Program-made: the position numbers and the translations under genes
The notes under the pieces: generated by a model
The model's database searches: none
The model's input: the letters and a program-made list of their open reading frames with translations, nothing else
Told to the model about the DNA's origin: nothing
DNA from: Pseudomonas xantholysinigenes
GTDB taxonomy: Bacteria; Pseudomonadota; Gammaproteobacteria; Pseudomonadales; Pseudomonadaceae
DNA: 64,000 bases
Assembly: GCF_014268885.2 (NCBI RefSeq)
Contig: NZ_CP077095.1
Coordinates: 877,001-941,000 of the forward strand
Reading direction: 5' to 3'
Part shown: piece by piece, positions 17,612 through 26,433 of the stretch
Numbering within the stretch: position 1 is the first letter of the stretch
Layout: the number at the start of each line of letters is the position of its first letter

Positions 17612-17911
17612 TCAGTTGGCCAGGCCCGCGCTGGGAAAGCGCTGTTCGCCGTGCTGGCTGCGGGTCAGGGCGGCGAGGACCTCCAGCGGGTTCTGCCCTA
17701 GCTCGATGGCCAGGCCCAGGCGGATGCTGTCGATGACCCGCTGCAGGCGTATCGGGTCGTTGCGCTGGGCTTCGCTGACCAGGCGCTTGGCTACTACGCC
17801 GCTGTCGTCGGACAGGGTCAGCATGATGCTGCCGTCCAGGCGCTCGATGCTCAGGTTGACCCGGTATTCCGGGGCGAAGGCGGCGCTGATTTGTTCGAAG
17901 GGGTTGTGCAT
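17612..17911 (-). CDS. DUF3509 domain protein
   Basis: A 99-residue small protein of a family confined largely to Pseudomonas (DUF3509). Conserved features include NPFEQISAAFAPEYRVNLSIERLDGSIMLTLSD at the N-terminus and RVIDSIRLGLAIELG in the middle. The start at ATG 17911 gives the family length; a second ATG lies three codons upstream (17920). Function unknown. It converges on psiE with 3 bp between the stops and lies downstream of the HPF-like gene on the same strand, separated from it by a terminator. Confidence 0.8.
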   Translation of the reverse strand: MHNPFEQISAAFAPEYRVNLSIERLDGSIMLTLSDDSGVVAKRLVSEAQRNDPIRLQRVIDSIRLGLAIELGQNPLEVLAALTRSQHGEQRFPSAGLAN

Positions 17912-18009
17912 GGTCGGCATCTGCAATGAATGACTGCAGGAATTGACCGGGGCCGTCTGGGCTTGGTTCAGGCCCGTTGATCGGTGCGCAATGAAGAGTG
18001 CAATGAAAA

Positions 18010-18032
18010 CGCCCGGCGCAAGGCCGGGCGTT
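18010..18032 (-). terminator. intrinsic terminator of the HPF-like gene
   Basis: On the minus strand ACGCCCGGCC-TTGC-GCCGGGCG forms a stem loop followed by TTTTC. It lies 22 bp past the HPF-like stop at 18054. Confidence 0.65.
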
Positions 18033-18053
18033 GGTGTGTGACACAAGGCCGGA

Positions 18054-18401
18054 TCAGGCGTCCGGATCACTCAGTTCCAGGGCGCCGCGCTTGCTGCGCA
18101 GTTTGCCGTAGAAGTGCTCCAGGGCGTGGTTCAGCTTGCTGGCGGCGCCATCGACCGCCTGGTCCAGCGAGGCGGCGGTATGGGTCACGGAAATCGGTTG
18201 GTGGCCTTTCGGGCGAGCCTCCATCTGGCAGCGTTTGTCATGCGGGCCGGGCTTGGCACCGTTCTCGTCGCGCAGGTGGACCTCGATGCGGGTGAGGTCG
18301 TCCTCGTAGCGTTCGAGGCTGCTTTGCAGGGTGCTGCGCACCCATTGGTCGAGACGGATGTTGCCTTCGATGTGGTTGCTGCTGTTGACCTGGATTTGCA
18401 T
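18054..18401 (-). CDS. HPF/RaiA-family ribosome-associated protein
   Basis: A 115-residue protein resembling hibernation-promoting factor/RaiA: MQIQVNSSNHIEGNIRLDQWV at the start corresponds to strand 1 and helix 1, the centre has IEVHLRDENGAKPGPHDKRCQMEA, and the C-terminal helix SLDQAVDGAASKLNHALEHFYGKLR is the family's second helix. These proteins bind the 30S/100S ribosome in stationary phase and reduce translation. This copy is of the separate 'HPF/RaiA family' type rather than the rpoN-linked hpf. It is followed by an intrinsic terminator at 18010-18032. Confidence 0.82.
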   Translation of the reverse strand: MQIQVNSSNHIEGNIRLDQWVRSTLQSSLERYEDDLTRIEVHLRDENGAKPGPHDKRCQMEARPKGHQPISVTHTAASLDQAVDGAASKLNHALEHFYGKLRSKRGALELSDPDA

Positions 18402-18540
18402 GATTCAATCCTTATTCAGCTTGCTCGCGAGAGGCGTGCCTAGGCCACTGAGGGCGTTGGGTTTTCTGCGCCTCTTGACTCTAAGGTCAGGCATCGGCGC
18501 GACGAATTCAAGCCCCTGTCGAAGAAAAATGTGTTGTTGC

Positions 18541-18570
18541 AAAAAGCCCGGCGATTGCCGGGCTTTTCTT
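18541..18570. terminator. bidirectional intrinsic terminator
   Basis: AAAAAGCCCGGC-GATT-GCCGGGCTTTTCTT: a 7-bp GC stem with A-tract on one side and T-tract on the other. It ends the fecA transcript on the minus strand (fecA stop at 18579). Confidence 0.8.
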
Positions 18571-18578
18571 GCCGTCGA

Positions 18579-20885
18579 TCAGAACTCGACCGAGGTTTGC
18601 AGGTATAAAGTACGAGGTTCACCCACGTACTTGCCCTTGTTGTTGTCGTCGAACGAACGGGTGTAGTACTCGCGGTTGAACAGGTTCTTCACCCCCACCG
18701 CCACCTTCAAGTTCGACAGCTGCGGGCCGAAGTCGTAGCCAGCGCGGCTGCTGACCAGCATGTAGCCGGGAATGCGTCCGGTGCTGCCGTCGGCGCTCTC
18801 GCTACCGGTGTTGGCGTTGTCGGCGTATTGGCTGCTCTGGAAGCTGCTGTCGAGGTTAAGTTGCCACGGGCCCTGGGTGTAGCCGAGCCCCAGGGTGCCC
18901 TTGTGGCGCGACGAGAACGGCACCTGGTTGCCCTTGTTCGGCCCGTCCTCGCGAATGCTGGCATCGACGAAGGCATAGCCGGCATGCACGTCGAAGCCCG
19001 CCAGTGCCGGGCTCAGGCCATCGAGGGCGTAGCGCACGCTGGTCTCGATCCCTTGGTGGCGGGTCTCGCCGCGGGCGATTACCGAATCGTTGGTCTGGTT
19101 GCTTTCGTACTGATTGTCGAAGTTGATCAGAAACGCGCCGATCTCCGCTTGCAGGTCGCCATTGTCATAGCGGGTACCGACTTCCCAGGTGCGCGCCTTT
19201 TCCGGCTTCACCTCGCCACTGCTGACCCGGTTGGGCATCTGGCTGTACTGCACGCTGCCGAACGAGCCTTCGGTGTTGGCGTAGAGGTTCCAGTTGTCGG
19301 TCAGGTGGTACATCACGTTCAGTGCCGGCAGGGCGGTGTTGTAGCTGCCCTGGTAGCGTTGGCCGCTGAGCTTGTTGTTCTGCTCGGAGTCGATCATCTC
19401 GTAGCGGATGCCCGGGGTGATGGTCCAGCGGCCGATGTCGATGCGGTCGTCCAGGTAGATCGCGTGGGCCTCGGTACTGCCGCGGGTGTCGCGGTCATTG
19501 CGGCTGTTGGTGGTCGGCAGCAGGTTGGCGCGGGTCGGCTCGCGGTAGCGCAGTTCGTGGCCGGCTTCGTTGATGTAGCGGTAGCCGATGCCCAGTTCGT
19601 GCCAGCTGTCGCCCAGGGCCAGGCCCTGAGAAAAACGCGTTTCGATGCCGCGTACCCAGTACTCGCGGGGCGACAGCGAGACGAAGCTGCCCTGGTCGAG
19701 GTAGCCGCTGCGCAGGGTCTTGGTGAAGAAGCTGTTGACGCTGAACTGGCGGTCGTCCTGCTTGTAGTCGTAGCCCAGGTTGAACAGCGTGCGGCGGCCC
19801 CAGAACTTGTCCTTGAGGCGGGTCGACTGGTACGGGTCGGCGTCGAAGTCGGCCGCGCTCAGGCCACCGGGCATCTCGGCCTCGCCCTCGTAGTACTGGG
19901 CCATGGCGTGCAGGCTGTTGGCTTCGTCCAGTTGCAGCTTGCCCTTGAGCATCAGGTCGTCGATCTGGGTGTCGCTGTGTTCGCGCCAGTCACTGCCTCG
20001 GCTGCCGGAGTAGAGCAGGGCGCCGCCCAGGCCGTTGGCATTGGTACCACCGATCAACAGGTTGGCGCTGTTCTTCAGGCCATCCTGGCTGGACGACGGG
20101 CTGATCTGGTTCTGCATCGCCGCCTTGAAGGTGGCCTCTTCGGGGATGGCGCGGGTGACGAAGTTGACGATGCCGCCGACGTTCTGCGGCCCGTAGCGCA
20201 CCGCGCCGCCGCCGCGCACCACGTCCACCGCGTCCATGTTGCCCAGGCTGATCGGCGCCAGCGACAGCTGCGGTTGGCCGTAAGGGGCGAAGGGCACCGG
20301 AATGCCGTCCATCAGCACGGTGGAGCGTGAGGCCAGGCGAGGGTTCAGGCCACGGATGCCGAAGTTCAGCGCCAGGTCATGGCTGCCGGTGCCGTTGTTT
20401 TCCGGGGCATTGACCCCGGGAATGCGGTTGAGCACTTCGCGGGCGCTGCTGGCGCCGCTGCGTTCGAACTGCTCGCGGCGCACCACGTCGCGGGCGCCGG
20501 GATGTTCGAAGACGTTGTCCTGGCGCGCCTCGGCCAGCCAGTCGCCGACCACGGTCGAGGCGCCCAGCTCCACGCTGCCAGTGCCGCCGGCGGCTTGCGC
20601 CGGTTGCAGGTTGAAGGCGTTGTCGGTCTGCTGGTGGGCTTGCAGGCCACTGCCGCGCAACAGCGCGTCGAGGCCTTGCGCCGTCTCGTACTGGCCGTCC
20701 AGACCAGGGCTGCTCAGGCCTTGGGTGAGGGCCGGGCTGAACGAGATCAGCGCGCCGCTTTCGTGGCCAAACTGGTTGAGCGCCTGCTCCAGGGTACCGG
20801 CGGCGATGTGGTAGTCGCGGGTTTCGCCGGCCAGGGCGAACGGGGCGGCGAGCATCAGGGCGTAGACGAGGGGGCTGGGGCGCAT
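18579..20885 (-). CDS. fecA: TonB-dependent ferric citrate receptor FecA
   Basis: A 768-residue outer-membrane receptor/transducer. A signal peptide (MRPSPLVYALMLAAPFALAG) leads to an N-terminal signalling (STN) domain (about residues 25-100), then the plug domain and a 22-strand barrel ending in aromatic Phe (TSVEF). The plug sequence NFGIRGLNPRLASRSTVLMD and GIPVPFAPYGQPQLSLAP is nearly identical to E. coli FecA, so ferric dicitrate is the likely ligand. ATG 20885 follows AGGAC; a TTG at 20906 is unlikely. It is the last gene of fecI-fecR-fecA, with a 124-bp gap before it, and is expected to be under FecI control. Confidence 0.93.
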   Translation of the reverse strand: MRPSPLVYALMLAAPFALAGETRDYHIAAGTLEQALNQFGHESGALISFSPALTQGLSSPGLDGQYETAQGLDALLRGSGLQAHQQTDNAFNLQPAQAAGGTGSVELGASTVVGDWLAEARQDNVFEHPGARDVVRREQFERSGASSAREVLNRIPGVNAPENNGTGSHDLALNFGIRGLNPRLASRSTVLMDGIPVPFAPYGQPQLSLAPISLGNMDAVDVVRGGGAVRYGPQNVGGIVNFVTRAIPEEATFKAAMQNQISPSSSQDGLKNSANLLIGGTNANGLGGALLYSGSRGSDWREHSDTQIDDLMLKGKLQLDEANSLHAMAQYYEGEAEMPGGLSAADFDADPYQSTRLKDKFWGRRTLFNLGYDYKQDDRQFSVNSFFTKTLRSGYLDQGSFVSLSPREYWVRGIETRFSQGLALGDSWHELGIGYRYINEAGHELRYREPTRANLLPTTNSRNDRDTRGSTEAHAIYLDDRIDIGRWTITPGIRYEMIDSEQNNKLSGQRYQGSYNTALPALNVMYHLTDNWNLYANTEGSFGSVQYSQMPNRVSSGEVKPEKARTWEVGTRYDNGDLQAEIGAFLINFDNQYESNQTNDSVIARGETRHQGIETSVRYALDGLSPALAGFDVHAGYAFVDASIREDGPNKGNQVPFSSRHKGTLGLGYTQGPWQLNLDSSFQSSQYADNANTGSESADGSTGRIPGYMLVSSRAGYDFGPQLSNLKVAVGVKNLFNREYYTRSFDDNNKGKYVGEPRTLYLQTSVEF

Positions 20886-21009
20886 GTGGCGGAAGTCCTG
20901 TGACAAGGGGTTCTGCCTTGTCTGTCACGCGAGGTTCGGGAAATGGCTCAGGTGGATGGAAAAAAGTTGCGTCACGCTCTGCGCTGGCTCCGACAGGGGA
21001 GAGGGGTGT

Positions 21010-21933
21010 TCAGCTTGTGGCCGCTTCAACATTGACCCAGTAGCGAGTGAAGCGCCGCACCCGCACCGGCAACGCCACTTCGAGCATGGCCAGGATCCGT
21101 TCGCTGTCCGCCAGCGGGTAGGAGCCGGAGATCCGCAGGTCGGCCACCCGCTCGCTGCAACCCAGCTGGCCCAGGCGATAGCGTGACAACTCCGCGAGAA
21201 AATCGCCCAGGCGCATCTGTGACACCACCAGCATGCCGTCCACCCACGCCGCGCGGTTGGGGTCCAACGGCGCGACCGCTTGCCAGCCGCCCGCGGCGAA
21301 ACGCGCCTGGTGCCCGGCCAGCAACGGTTGCCCGGCCACGCTGACGCTGCCGCTGAATACCGAGACCAGGCTGAAACCATCGAACTGGCGAACGTCGAAA
21401 CGGCCACTGCCCAGGCGCAGCTCGCCCTGGGCGGTAAGCAGGTGCAGCGGGCGTGGGTCGTTGACCACCTCCAGCAGCAACTCGCCCTCCTGCAAGCGCA
21501 CTCGACGCTGCTGGCCATCGAAGCGTACATCGGCGGCACTGCGGGTATTCAGGTGCAACTGGCTGCCATCATCGAGGGTCAGGCGCCGGCGCTGGCCGAC
21601 TGGGCTGCGATAGTCGGCCAGCAGCCCCGGCAGCGGGTTGTGTGGCTGCAGGCCGAGCCCGGCGGCGCTGGCCACCCCGACCAGCAACAGCGCCTTGAGC
21701 GCGCGACGCCGGGCCGGCGAGGGCGGCGCCTGCAAGGTGGCATGCACCACCGGCGAGGCGACCCCGCGCAGGCGTTGGTTGACCTGCTGGATATGCGCCC
21801 AGGCGCGCTGGTGCTCGCTGTCGGCCTGCAACCAGTGCTGCAGGGCCTGATGCTGGTCGAAATCGTCACTCTGCGACTCGATCAGCCAGTGCACCGCCTG
21901 CTCGGCGATGTGCGCGGAGAACGACGGGTTCAC
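21010..21933 (-). CDS. fecR: FecR-type anti-sigma factor/regulator
   Basis: A 307-residue inner-membrane regulator. The N-terminal cytoplasmic part with FecR N-terminal (DUF4880) features (HWLIESQSDDFDQHQALQHWLQAD...HQRAWAHI, about 15-50) binds the sigma factor, one membrane helix lies at about 80-100 (LKALLLVGVASAAGLG), and the FecR periplasmic domain follows (RRLTLDDGSQLHLNTRSAADV). It relays the FecA signal to FecI. The start is GTG 21933, overlapping the fecI stop by 4 bp (GTGA), so translation is coupled. Confidence 0.92.
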   Translation of the reverse strand: MNPSFSAHIAEQAVHWLIESQSDDFDQHQALQHWLQADSEHQRAWAHIQQVNQRLRGVASPVVHATLQAPPSPARRRALKALLLVGVASAAGLGLQPHNPLPGLLADYRSPVGQRRRLTLDDGSQLHLNTRSAADVRFDGQQRRVRLQEGELLLEVVNDPRPLHLLTAQGELRLGSGRFDVRQFDGFSLVSVFSGSVSVAGQPLLAGHQARFAAGGWQAVAPLDPNRAAWVDGMLVVSQMRLGDFLAELSRYRLGQLGCSERVADLRISGSYPLADSERILAMLEVALPVRVRRFTRYWVNVEAATS

Positions 21934-22424
21934 AGGGCGAAGTAGCAGCGCAGCGCTGCCTTGTGCAGGTAGCGTTTGACCGTGGCCAGGGAAATGCCCA
22001 GTTCACGGGCGATCTCGCCCTGGCCCAGGCCATCGACCTGGGCCAGCAGGAAGGTGCGCTTGACCAGCGGTGGCAGGCCATCGAGCAAGCGGTCGAGTTC
22101 GAGCAGGGTGTCGAAGATGATCGCTTTTTGCTCTTCGCTCGGCGCCACCTGTTCCGGCACCTGGGCCAGGGCCTCAAGGTAGGCGCGCTCCAGTTCCTGG
22201 CGGCGGAAGTGGTTGCACAGCACACGCTTGGCCACGGTGGCGAGGAAGGCGCGCGGTTCGACCAGCTGCGGCGCCTCGCGGGCCTGGAGCAGGCGCACGT
22301 AAGTGTCCTGGGCCAGGTCGGCGGCACTTTGCGGGCAGCCCAGGCGCCGGCGCAACCAGCCGGTGAGCCAGGTGTGGTGGGCGAGGTAGAGGCCTTCGAC
22401 GGTGGCGGAAAGCGCGCTGGGCAC
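21930..22424 (-). CDS. fecI: ECF sigma factor FecI
   Basis: A 164-residue iron-starvation ECF sigma factor. Region 2 is at about residues 10-75 (LAHHTWLTGWLRRRLGCPQSAADLAQDTYVRLL) and region 4 at about 105-160 (LPPLVKRTFLLAQVDGLGQGEIARELGISLATVKRYLHKA). GTG 22424 is chosen: it follows a GGAG at proper spacing and gives the usual length, whereas starts up to 33 codons upstream add unlike sequence. Region 4 directs the fecA promoter. It is the first gene of the leftward operon, reading away from the Fur-like region 22542-22568. Confidence 0.9.
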   Translation of the reverse strand: MPSALSATVEGLYLAHHTWLTGWLRRRLGCPQSAADLAQDTYVRLLQAREAPQLVEPRAFLATVAKRVLCNHFRRQELERAYLEALAQVPEQVAPSEEQKAIIFDTLLELDRLLDGLPPLVKRTFLLAQVDGLGQGEIARELGISLATVKRYLHKAALRCYFAL

Positions 22425-22541
22425 CGATGCGACTCCGGCGCCCGATGGCGCAATTGGAAGTAAGAATTGTTCGCATTGTATTCGGCGGACCATGCTTCGG
22501 CAATGATGTTCTCCCGGCTCCAACGGTGGTCGCGTGCTCTT

Positions 22542-22568
22542 TGATTATGAGAATTGAAATCATTACTA
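22542..22568. promoter_or_regulatory. candidate Fur box in a divergent iron-regulated promoter
   Basis: TGATTATGAGAATTGAAATC (22542-22561) followed by ATTACTA contains two overlapping registers that each match the 19-bp Fur consensus (GATAATGATAATCATTATC) at about 13 positions by my count. It lies between fecI (leftward) and the DUF3649 gene (rightward), 29 bp before the latter. I infer that Fur represses both operons from here. Confidence 0.7.
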
Positions 22569-22596
22569 TTGCAGCCCCATTCCCCGGACCCTCGTC

Positions 22597-22902
22597 ATGA
22601 AGAGCAAAGCCGCCGGCCTTCCCCTGAGCTACCGCCTGGCCGTGACCTCACGCAGCCTGGCCGCTTTGTTGGGTGGCTACCTGCTGGCGTCGATGGTCAG
22701 CGTGTGCGTCGCCCTGCTGGCGCCTATGAGCCAGGTCGATGCCGCGTTGACCGGGATGATGCTGTCGTTCGTCTTCTACCTGCTGGCTTTCCTCTGGTGT
22801 TTCGCCTGCCGCAGCGCCTGGCGCGCCTGGCAGGGGGTGCTGCTGCCGAGCCTGGTGCTGGGGGTGGTCAATGCGCTGGCCTACTGGATGAAGCAGCCAT
22901 GA
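22597..22902 (+). CDS. DUF3649 domain membrane protein
   Basis: A 101-residue inner-membrane protein with three hydrophobic helices (about residues 20-42, 50-66 and 80-97). Homologous small genes precede PepSY-domain genes in Pseudomonas iron-acquisition operons (DUF3649). The molecular function is unknown. It overlaps the PepSY gene by 4 bp (ATGA). It is the first gene of the rightward six-gene operon that begins under the Fur-like region. Confidence 0.85.
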   Translation: MKSKAAGLPLSYRLAVTSRSLAALLGGYLLASMVSVCVALLAPMSQVDAALTGMMLSFVFYLLAFLWCFACRSAWRAWQGVLLPSLVLGVVNALAYWMKQP

Positions 22903-24461
22903 AAGAAGGATTCCGCCAGGCCATGGCCTGGCTGCACACCTGGACCGGCCTGATTTTCGGCTGGTTGCTGTTTGCGATCTTCCTGACCGGGACGCTGTCC
23001 TATTTCAAGGAAGAAATCACCCACTGGACCAAGCCCGAGATCCAGGGCCATCCGCTGGACCCGGCGACCAGCCTAGGCCTGGCCCAGCGCTACCTGCAGG
23101 CCAACGCCGGGCATGCCAGCACCTGGTTCATCCGCTTGCCCAGCGAGCGAGAGGCGGCGCTCGGCGTCACCTGGCGCGACCCCAACGGCGGGGGGCGGCG
23201 TGGCTTTACCAACAAAGACCTCGATGCCCAGACCGGCGCAGAGGTGCAGACCCGCGACAGCCGCGGCGGCGAGTTCTTCTACCGGTTCCATTTCCAGTTG
23301 CAGATGCCGCACCCCTGGGGCCGCTGGTTGTCGACCTTCTGCGCCTTCATCATGCTGCTGGGGCTGGTCACCGGGATCATCACCCACAAGAAGATCTTCA
23401 AGGAGTTCTTCACCTTCCGTCCGGGCAAGGGCCAGCGTTCCTGGCTCGATGGCCACAACGCCATTGGCGTGCTGGTGCTGCCGTTCCACCTGATGATCAG
23501 CTACAGCAGCCTGGTGATCTTCATGTACATGGTCATGCCGGCCGGCATCCTCGCCAGTTATGGCGACAGTGATCGCTACTTCAACGATTTGTTCGGTCGC
23601 GATGAGTCTGTCGCGGCCTCGGCCCAGGCGGCACCGCTGGTGCCACTGGGCGAGTTGTACGCCAAGGTCCAGGCCCATGTGCCGGGCGCGCGCCTGGGCT
23701 TCATTCAGGTGCAGAACCCAGGCGACGCCAATGCCAGGGTGAGTTTCTCCTGGTCCGCCCCCGACAGCGTGGCCTACCAGCGCAGCGCCAGCTGGACCTT
23801 CGATGGTGTCAGCGGCGAACTGCTCAACCAAGGCGCGACGGAAAGCGTGGCGATGCAGACCTCGTTCACCTTCGTCGGCCTGCACATGGGCAACTTCGCC
23901 GGGCCCTGGCTGCGCTGGTTGTACTTCGTCTTCGGCGTCGCCGGCACGGCGGTGATCGGCACCGGGCTGGTGATGTGGCTGGGCAAGCGCCAGCTCAAGC
24001 ATGCCAAGAGCGCACAGATGCCGGGCGAATTGCGCCTGGTGGAGGTGCTCAATATCGCCAGCATGAGCGGCCTGATGCTCGCGGTGGCGGCATTTTTCTG
24101 GGCCAACCGCCTGTTCCCGGTAGGCCTGCAAGGGCGTGCCGACTGGGAAATCGACAGCTTCCTGTGGGTTTGGGCGCTGTCACTGCTGCATGCGTTGCTG
24201 CGTCCCGGGCGTCGAGCTTGGGCCGAGCAACTGGCCCTGGGAGCGTTGGCGTTTGCCTTGTTGCCCCTGCTCAATGCGCTGACCACGGGCAAGGGCCTGG
24301 ACCACTCCCTGGTCAGTGGCGACTGGGTCATGGCCGGGTTCGATCTCACGGCGCTGGCCACCGGCCTGTTCCTCGCCTGGGCCGCCGGCAAGATGCTGCG
24401 TGCGCCCAAGCCTGCCGCCAAGCGCGCGCCACGCGCCGGCACTGTCGTGGAGGCCAGCTGA
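22899..24461 (+). CDS. PepSY-associated TM protein (putative siderophore ferric reductase)
   Basis: A 520-residue inner-membrane protein with four or more helices. MKEGFRQAMAWLHTWTGLIFGWLLFAIFLTGTLS, conserved His residues (HTW, FHFQL, GLHMG) and the long periplasmic loop match the PepSY_TM family, whose members (FoxB, FpvG type) reduce ferric siderophores in the periplasm or inner membrane. The start is set by the 4-bp overlap with the DUF3649 stop. The last codon overlaps the first base of the DUF3325 start (TGATG). The reductase role is inferred from family and operon. Confidence 0.88.
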   Translation: MKEGFRQAMAWLHTWTGLIFGWLLFAIFLTGTLSYFKEEITHWTKPEIQGHPLDPATSLGLAQRYLQANAGHASTWFIRLPSEREAALGVTWRDPNGGGRRGFTNKDLDAQTGAEVQTRDSRGGEFFYRFHFQLQMPHPWGRWLSTFCAFIMLLGLVTGIITHKKIFKEFFTFRPGKGQRSWLDGHNAIGVLVLPFHLMISYSSLVIFMYMVMPAGILASYGDSDRYFNDLFGRDESVAASAQAAPLVPLGELYAKVQAHVPGARLGFIQVQNPGDANARVSFSWSAPDSVAYQRSASWTFDGVSGELLNQGATESVAMQTSFTFVGLHMGNFAGPWLRWLYFVFGVAGTAVIGTGLVMWLGKRQLKHAKSAQMPGELRLVEVLNIASMSGLMLAVAAFFWANRLFPVGLQGRADWEIDSFLWVWALSLLHALLRPGRRAWAEQLALGALAFALLPLLNALTTGKGLDHSLVSGDWVMAGFDLTALATGLFLAWAAGKMLRAPKPAAKRAPRAGTVVEAS

Positions 24462-24787
24462 TGCTTGGCATCGCCTTGCTCGGGTTTGCCGGGTTCGCCG
24501 GCTTGTGCCTGGCCATGGAAAAACATTGCAACGATCTGCTCGGGCGCAAGCCCACGCTGCTCCAGCAGCGGGCCCTGCGCGCAGGCGGCTGGGCCTTGTT
24601 GCTGGTGGCGTTGGTGCTGGCCGTGCACCTGCGCGGTTGGGCCCTGGGCCTGGTGCAGTGGATCGCCGTGCTGATGGCCGGGGGCACGCTGTGGGTGTTT
24701 GGCTTGCCCTACCAACCGCGCCTGTTGCTGGCGGCGGCTGCGCTCAGCCTGATACTGGGGCCGCTGCTGGCCCTGTTGTCGGTGTGA
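24461..24787 (+). CDS. DUF3325 domain membrane protein
   Basis: A 108-residue protein with three hydrophobic segments (about residues 1-20, 48-66 and 70-85) and a conserved CLAMEKHCNDLLGRKP turn. DUF3325 genes regularly lie after PepSY genes in iron-uptake operons. Function unknown. Its start overlaps the PepSY stop, and the sigma factor gene follows after 4 bp, so it is part of one polycistronic unit. Confidence 0.85.
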   Translation: MLGIALLGFAGFAGLCLAMEKHCNDLLGRKPTLLQQRALRAGGWALLLVALVLAVHLRGWALGLVQWIAVLMAGGTLWVFGLPYQPRLLLAAAALSLILGPLLALLSV

Positions 24788-24791
24788 GCCC

Positions 24792-25331
24792 TTGAACGAC
24801 GGCGGCCGGGCACGTTTCGTCCAGGTGTTCCTCGCCCAGCGCGCGCGCATGGAGGCGCTGGTCAGCCGGCGCATTGGCTGTCGCGCTACCGCCGCGGACC
24901 TGGTCCAGGACTTGTTCCTGCGCTTCTGGCGCCGCCCCGAGGTGCAGGTCGAGGCGCTCGACACCTACCTGCTGCGCAGCGCCAGCAACCTGGCCATCGA
25001 CTACCTGCGCAGCGAGGGCAGCCGCGACCGCGCCGCCGAAGGGCTGCATGCGGACGATGAGGCCCGGGGCAGCCAGGCGCCGGAACAGGCCCTGGCCGCC
25101 GAACACGACCTGCAACGCATCGAGGCAGCGCTGCGCGCGTTGCCCGAGCGCACCCGGCAGATCTTCCTGCTCAACCGCATCCACGGTTGCACCTACGGCG
25201 AGATCGCCCGGGCCATGCAGCTGTCCCAGAGCGCGGTGGAAAAGCATATGATGCGCGCCCTCGAAGCGTGCAAGGCGAGTGTCGCCGAGCCCGCGTCCCT
25301 ACTGCGCCGGCCAGGGAGTGCCCGTCGATGA
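24792..25331 (+). CDS. ECF sigma factor, FecI-like (second system)
   Basis: A 179-residue iron-starvation ECF sigma factor. Region 2 (residues about 10-70, with GCRATAADLVQDLFLRFWRRPEVQ) and region 4 (about 110-160, ALPERTRQIFLLNRIHGCTYGEIARAMQLSQSAVEKHMMRALE) are both intact. The start is TTG 24792 (LNDGGRAR), 4 bp after the DUF3325 stop; no ATG fits better. Its own anti-sigma FecR-like gene overlaps its stop by 4 bp. It likely activates the downstream TonB receptor gene. Confidence 0.9.
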   Translation: MNDGGRARFVQVFLAQRARMEALVSRRIGCRATAADLVQDLFLRFWRRPEVQVEALDTYLLRSASNLAIDYLRSEGSRDRAAEGLHADDEARGSQAPEQALAAEHDLQRIEAALRALPERTRQIFLLNRIHGCTYGEIARAMQLSQSAVEKHMMRALEACKASVAEPASLLRRPGSARR

Positions 25332-26299
25332 ATGCTGAGCCGCCGATCACCGCCGAACAGTCCCGTGCCGCGCTCAGTTGGTTGGGGCGTATCAACCAAC
25401 AGCCGCAACAGGCCCAGGACGCGGCCTTCAAGCGCTGGTTGCTGGCCGACCCGGCCCATCGCCGGGCCTATGCCCAGGCCCAGGCGCTGTGGGACCTGAG
25501 CGAGGCGCCGGCGGCGCGCCTGGCGCAGGAGGAGGCGGGTGACCTGGGTCGCTACCTCGAGGCCATGCGCCAGCCACCGCGTCGGCGTCCGTGGCGCGGC
25601 CTGGCCGTGGCCGCGTGCTTGCTGCTGGCGTTGGGCTGTGTGGCCGGTTGGCAGCCGCAGTTCTGGTTGCAGGACCTGCGCGCCGACTACAGCAGCGGCG
25701 CCGAGGTCCGCCAGGTGACGTTGGCCGACCACTCGCGGCTGACCCTGGACGCCGGCAGTGCCGTGGCACTGGACTTCCAGCACGGCGAGCGACGGGTGCG
25801 CCTGCTGCGTGGCGCCGCGTTCTTCGAGGTGAGCCACACCGGCGCGCCTTTCCTGGTCGATGCCCAGGGTGGCGAGGTGCGGGTGCTGGGCACCCAGTTC
25901 GAGGTGCGCGAGCAGGGGCAGGGCGCCCGGGTCACGGTGCGCAGTGGACGGGTGGCGGTGACGCCGGCCAAGGGGCAACAGCCCCGCGAACTGATCGCCA
26001 ACCAGCAGCTGGACTACGCCGATGGGCTGGCCGGCGCGGTCGAGGCGGTGGACAGCGACAGCCGCCTGGCTTGGCGCGAGGGCTGGCTGAACTACTACCA
26101 GGTGCCGTTGGGGCAGGTGGTCGAGGACCTTGGCCGTTACTATCCCGGGCGCATCCTGTTGCTCGACGGCGAGCTGGCGCAGCGCAAGGTCAGCGGCAGC
26201 TTCCCGGCGGCCGAGCCGTTGGCTGCACTGGATTCGCTGGGCCAGGTGCTGGGCTTTTCGCGGCAGACGGTGCTCGGGCGGTTGACCGTATTGCGTTAA
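25328..26299 (+). CDS. FecR-type anti-sigma factor (second system)
   Basis: A 323-residue regulator. The cytoplasmic N-terminus has the DUF4880-like sigma-binding domain (AALSWLGRINQQPQQAQDAAFKRWLLADPAHRRAYAQAQALW, about residues 14-55), one helix spans about 97-112 (LAVAACLLLALGCVAG), and the FecR domain (VTLADHSRLTLDAGSAVALDF) and C-terminal secretin-like repeat follow. ATG 25328 overlaps the sigma stop (ATGA). It transmits the state of the receptor downstream. The pairing with the receptor at 26434 is by position. Confidence 0.9.
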   Translation: MNAEPPITAEQSRAALSWLGRINQQPQQAQDAAFKRWLLADPAHRRAYAQAQALWDLSEAPAARLAQEEAGDLGRYLEAMRQPPRRRPWRGLAVAACLLLALGCVAGWQPQFWLQDLRADYSSGAEVRQVTLADHSRLTLDAGSAVALDFQHGERRVRLLRGAAFFEVSHTGAPFLVDAQGGEVRVLGTQFEVREQGQGARVTVRSGRVAVTPAKGQQPRELIANQQLDYADGLAGAVEAVDSDSRLAWREGWLNYYQVPLGQVVEDLGRYYPGRILLLDGELAQRKVSGSFPAAEPLAALDSLGQVLGFSRQTVLGRLTVLR

Positions 26300-26433
26300 C
26301 CGATAGCGCCGGCGAACGCGCAGCGGCACAAAAAATATTGATCAGTGGGGTGAGGTACTTCATCTCGGTATCCGTGTAGTGATTGAAAGTGCGATTCATT
26401 CGCAAAAAACAATCCCTGCACAGGTCCGCGTCC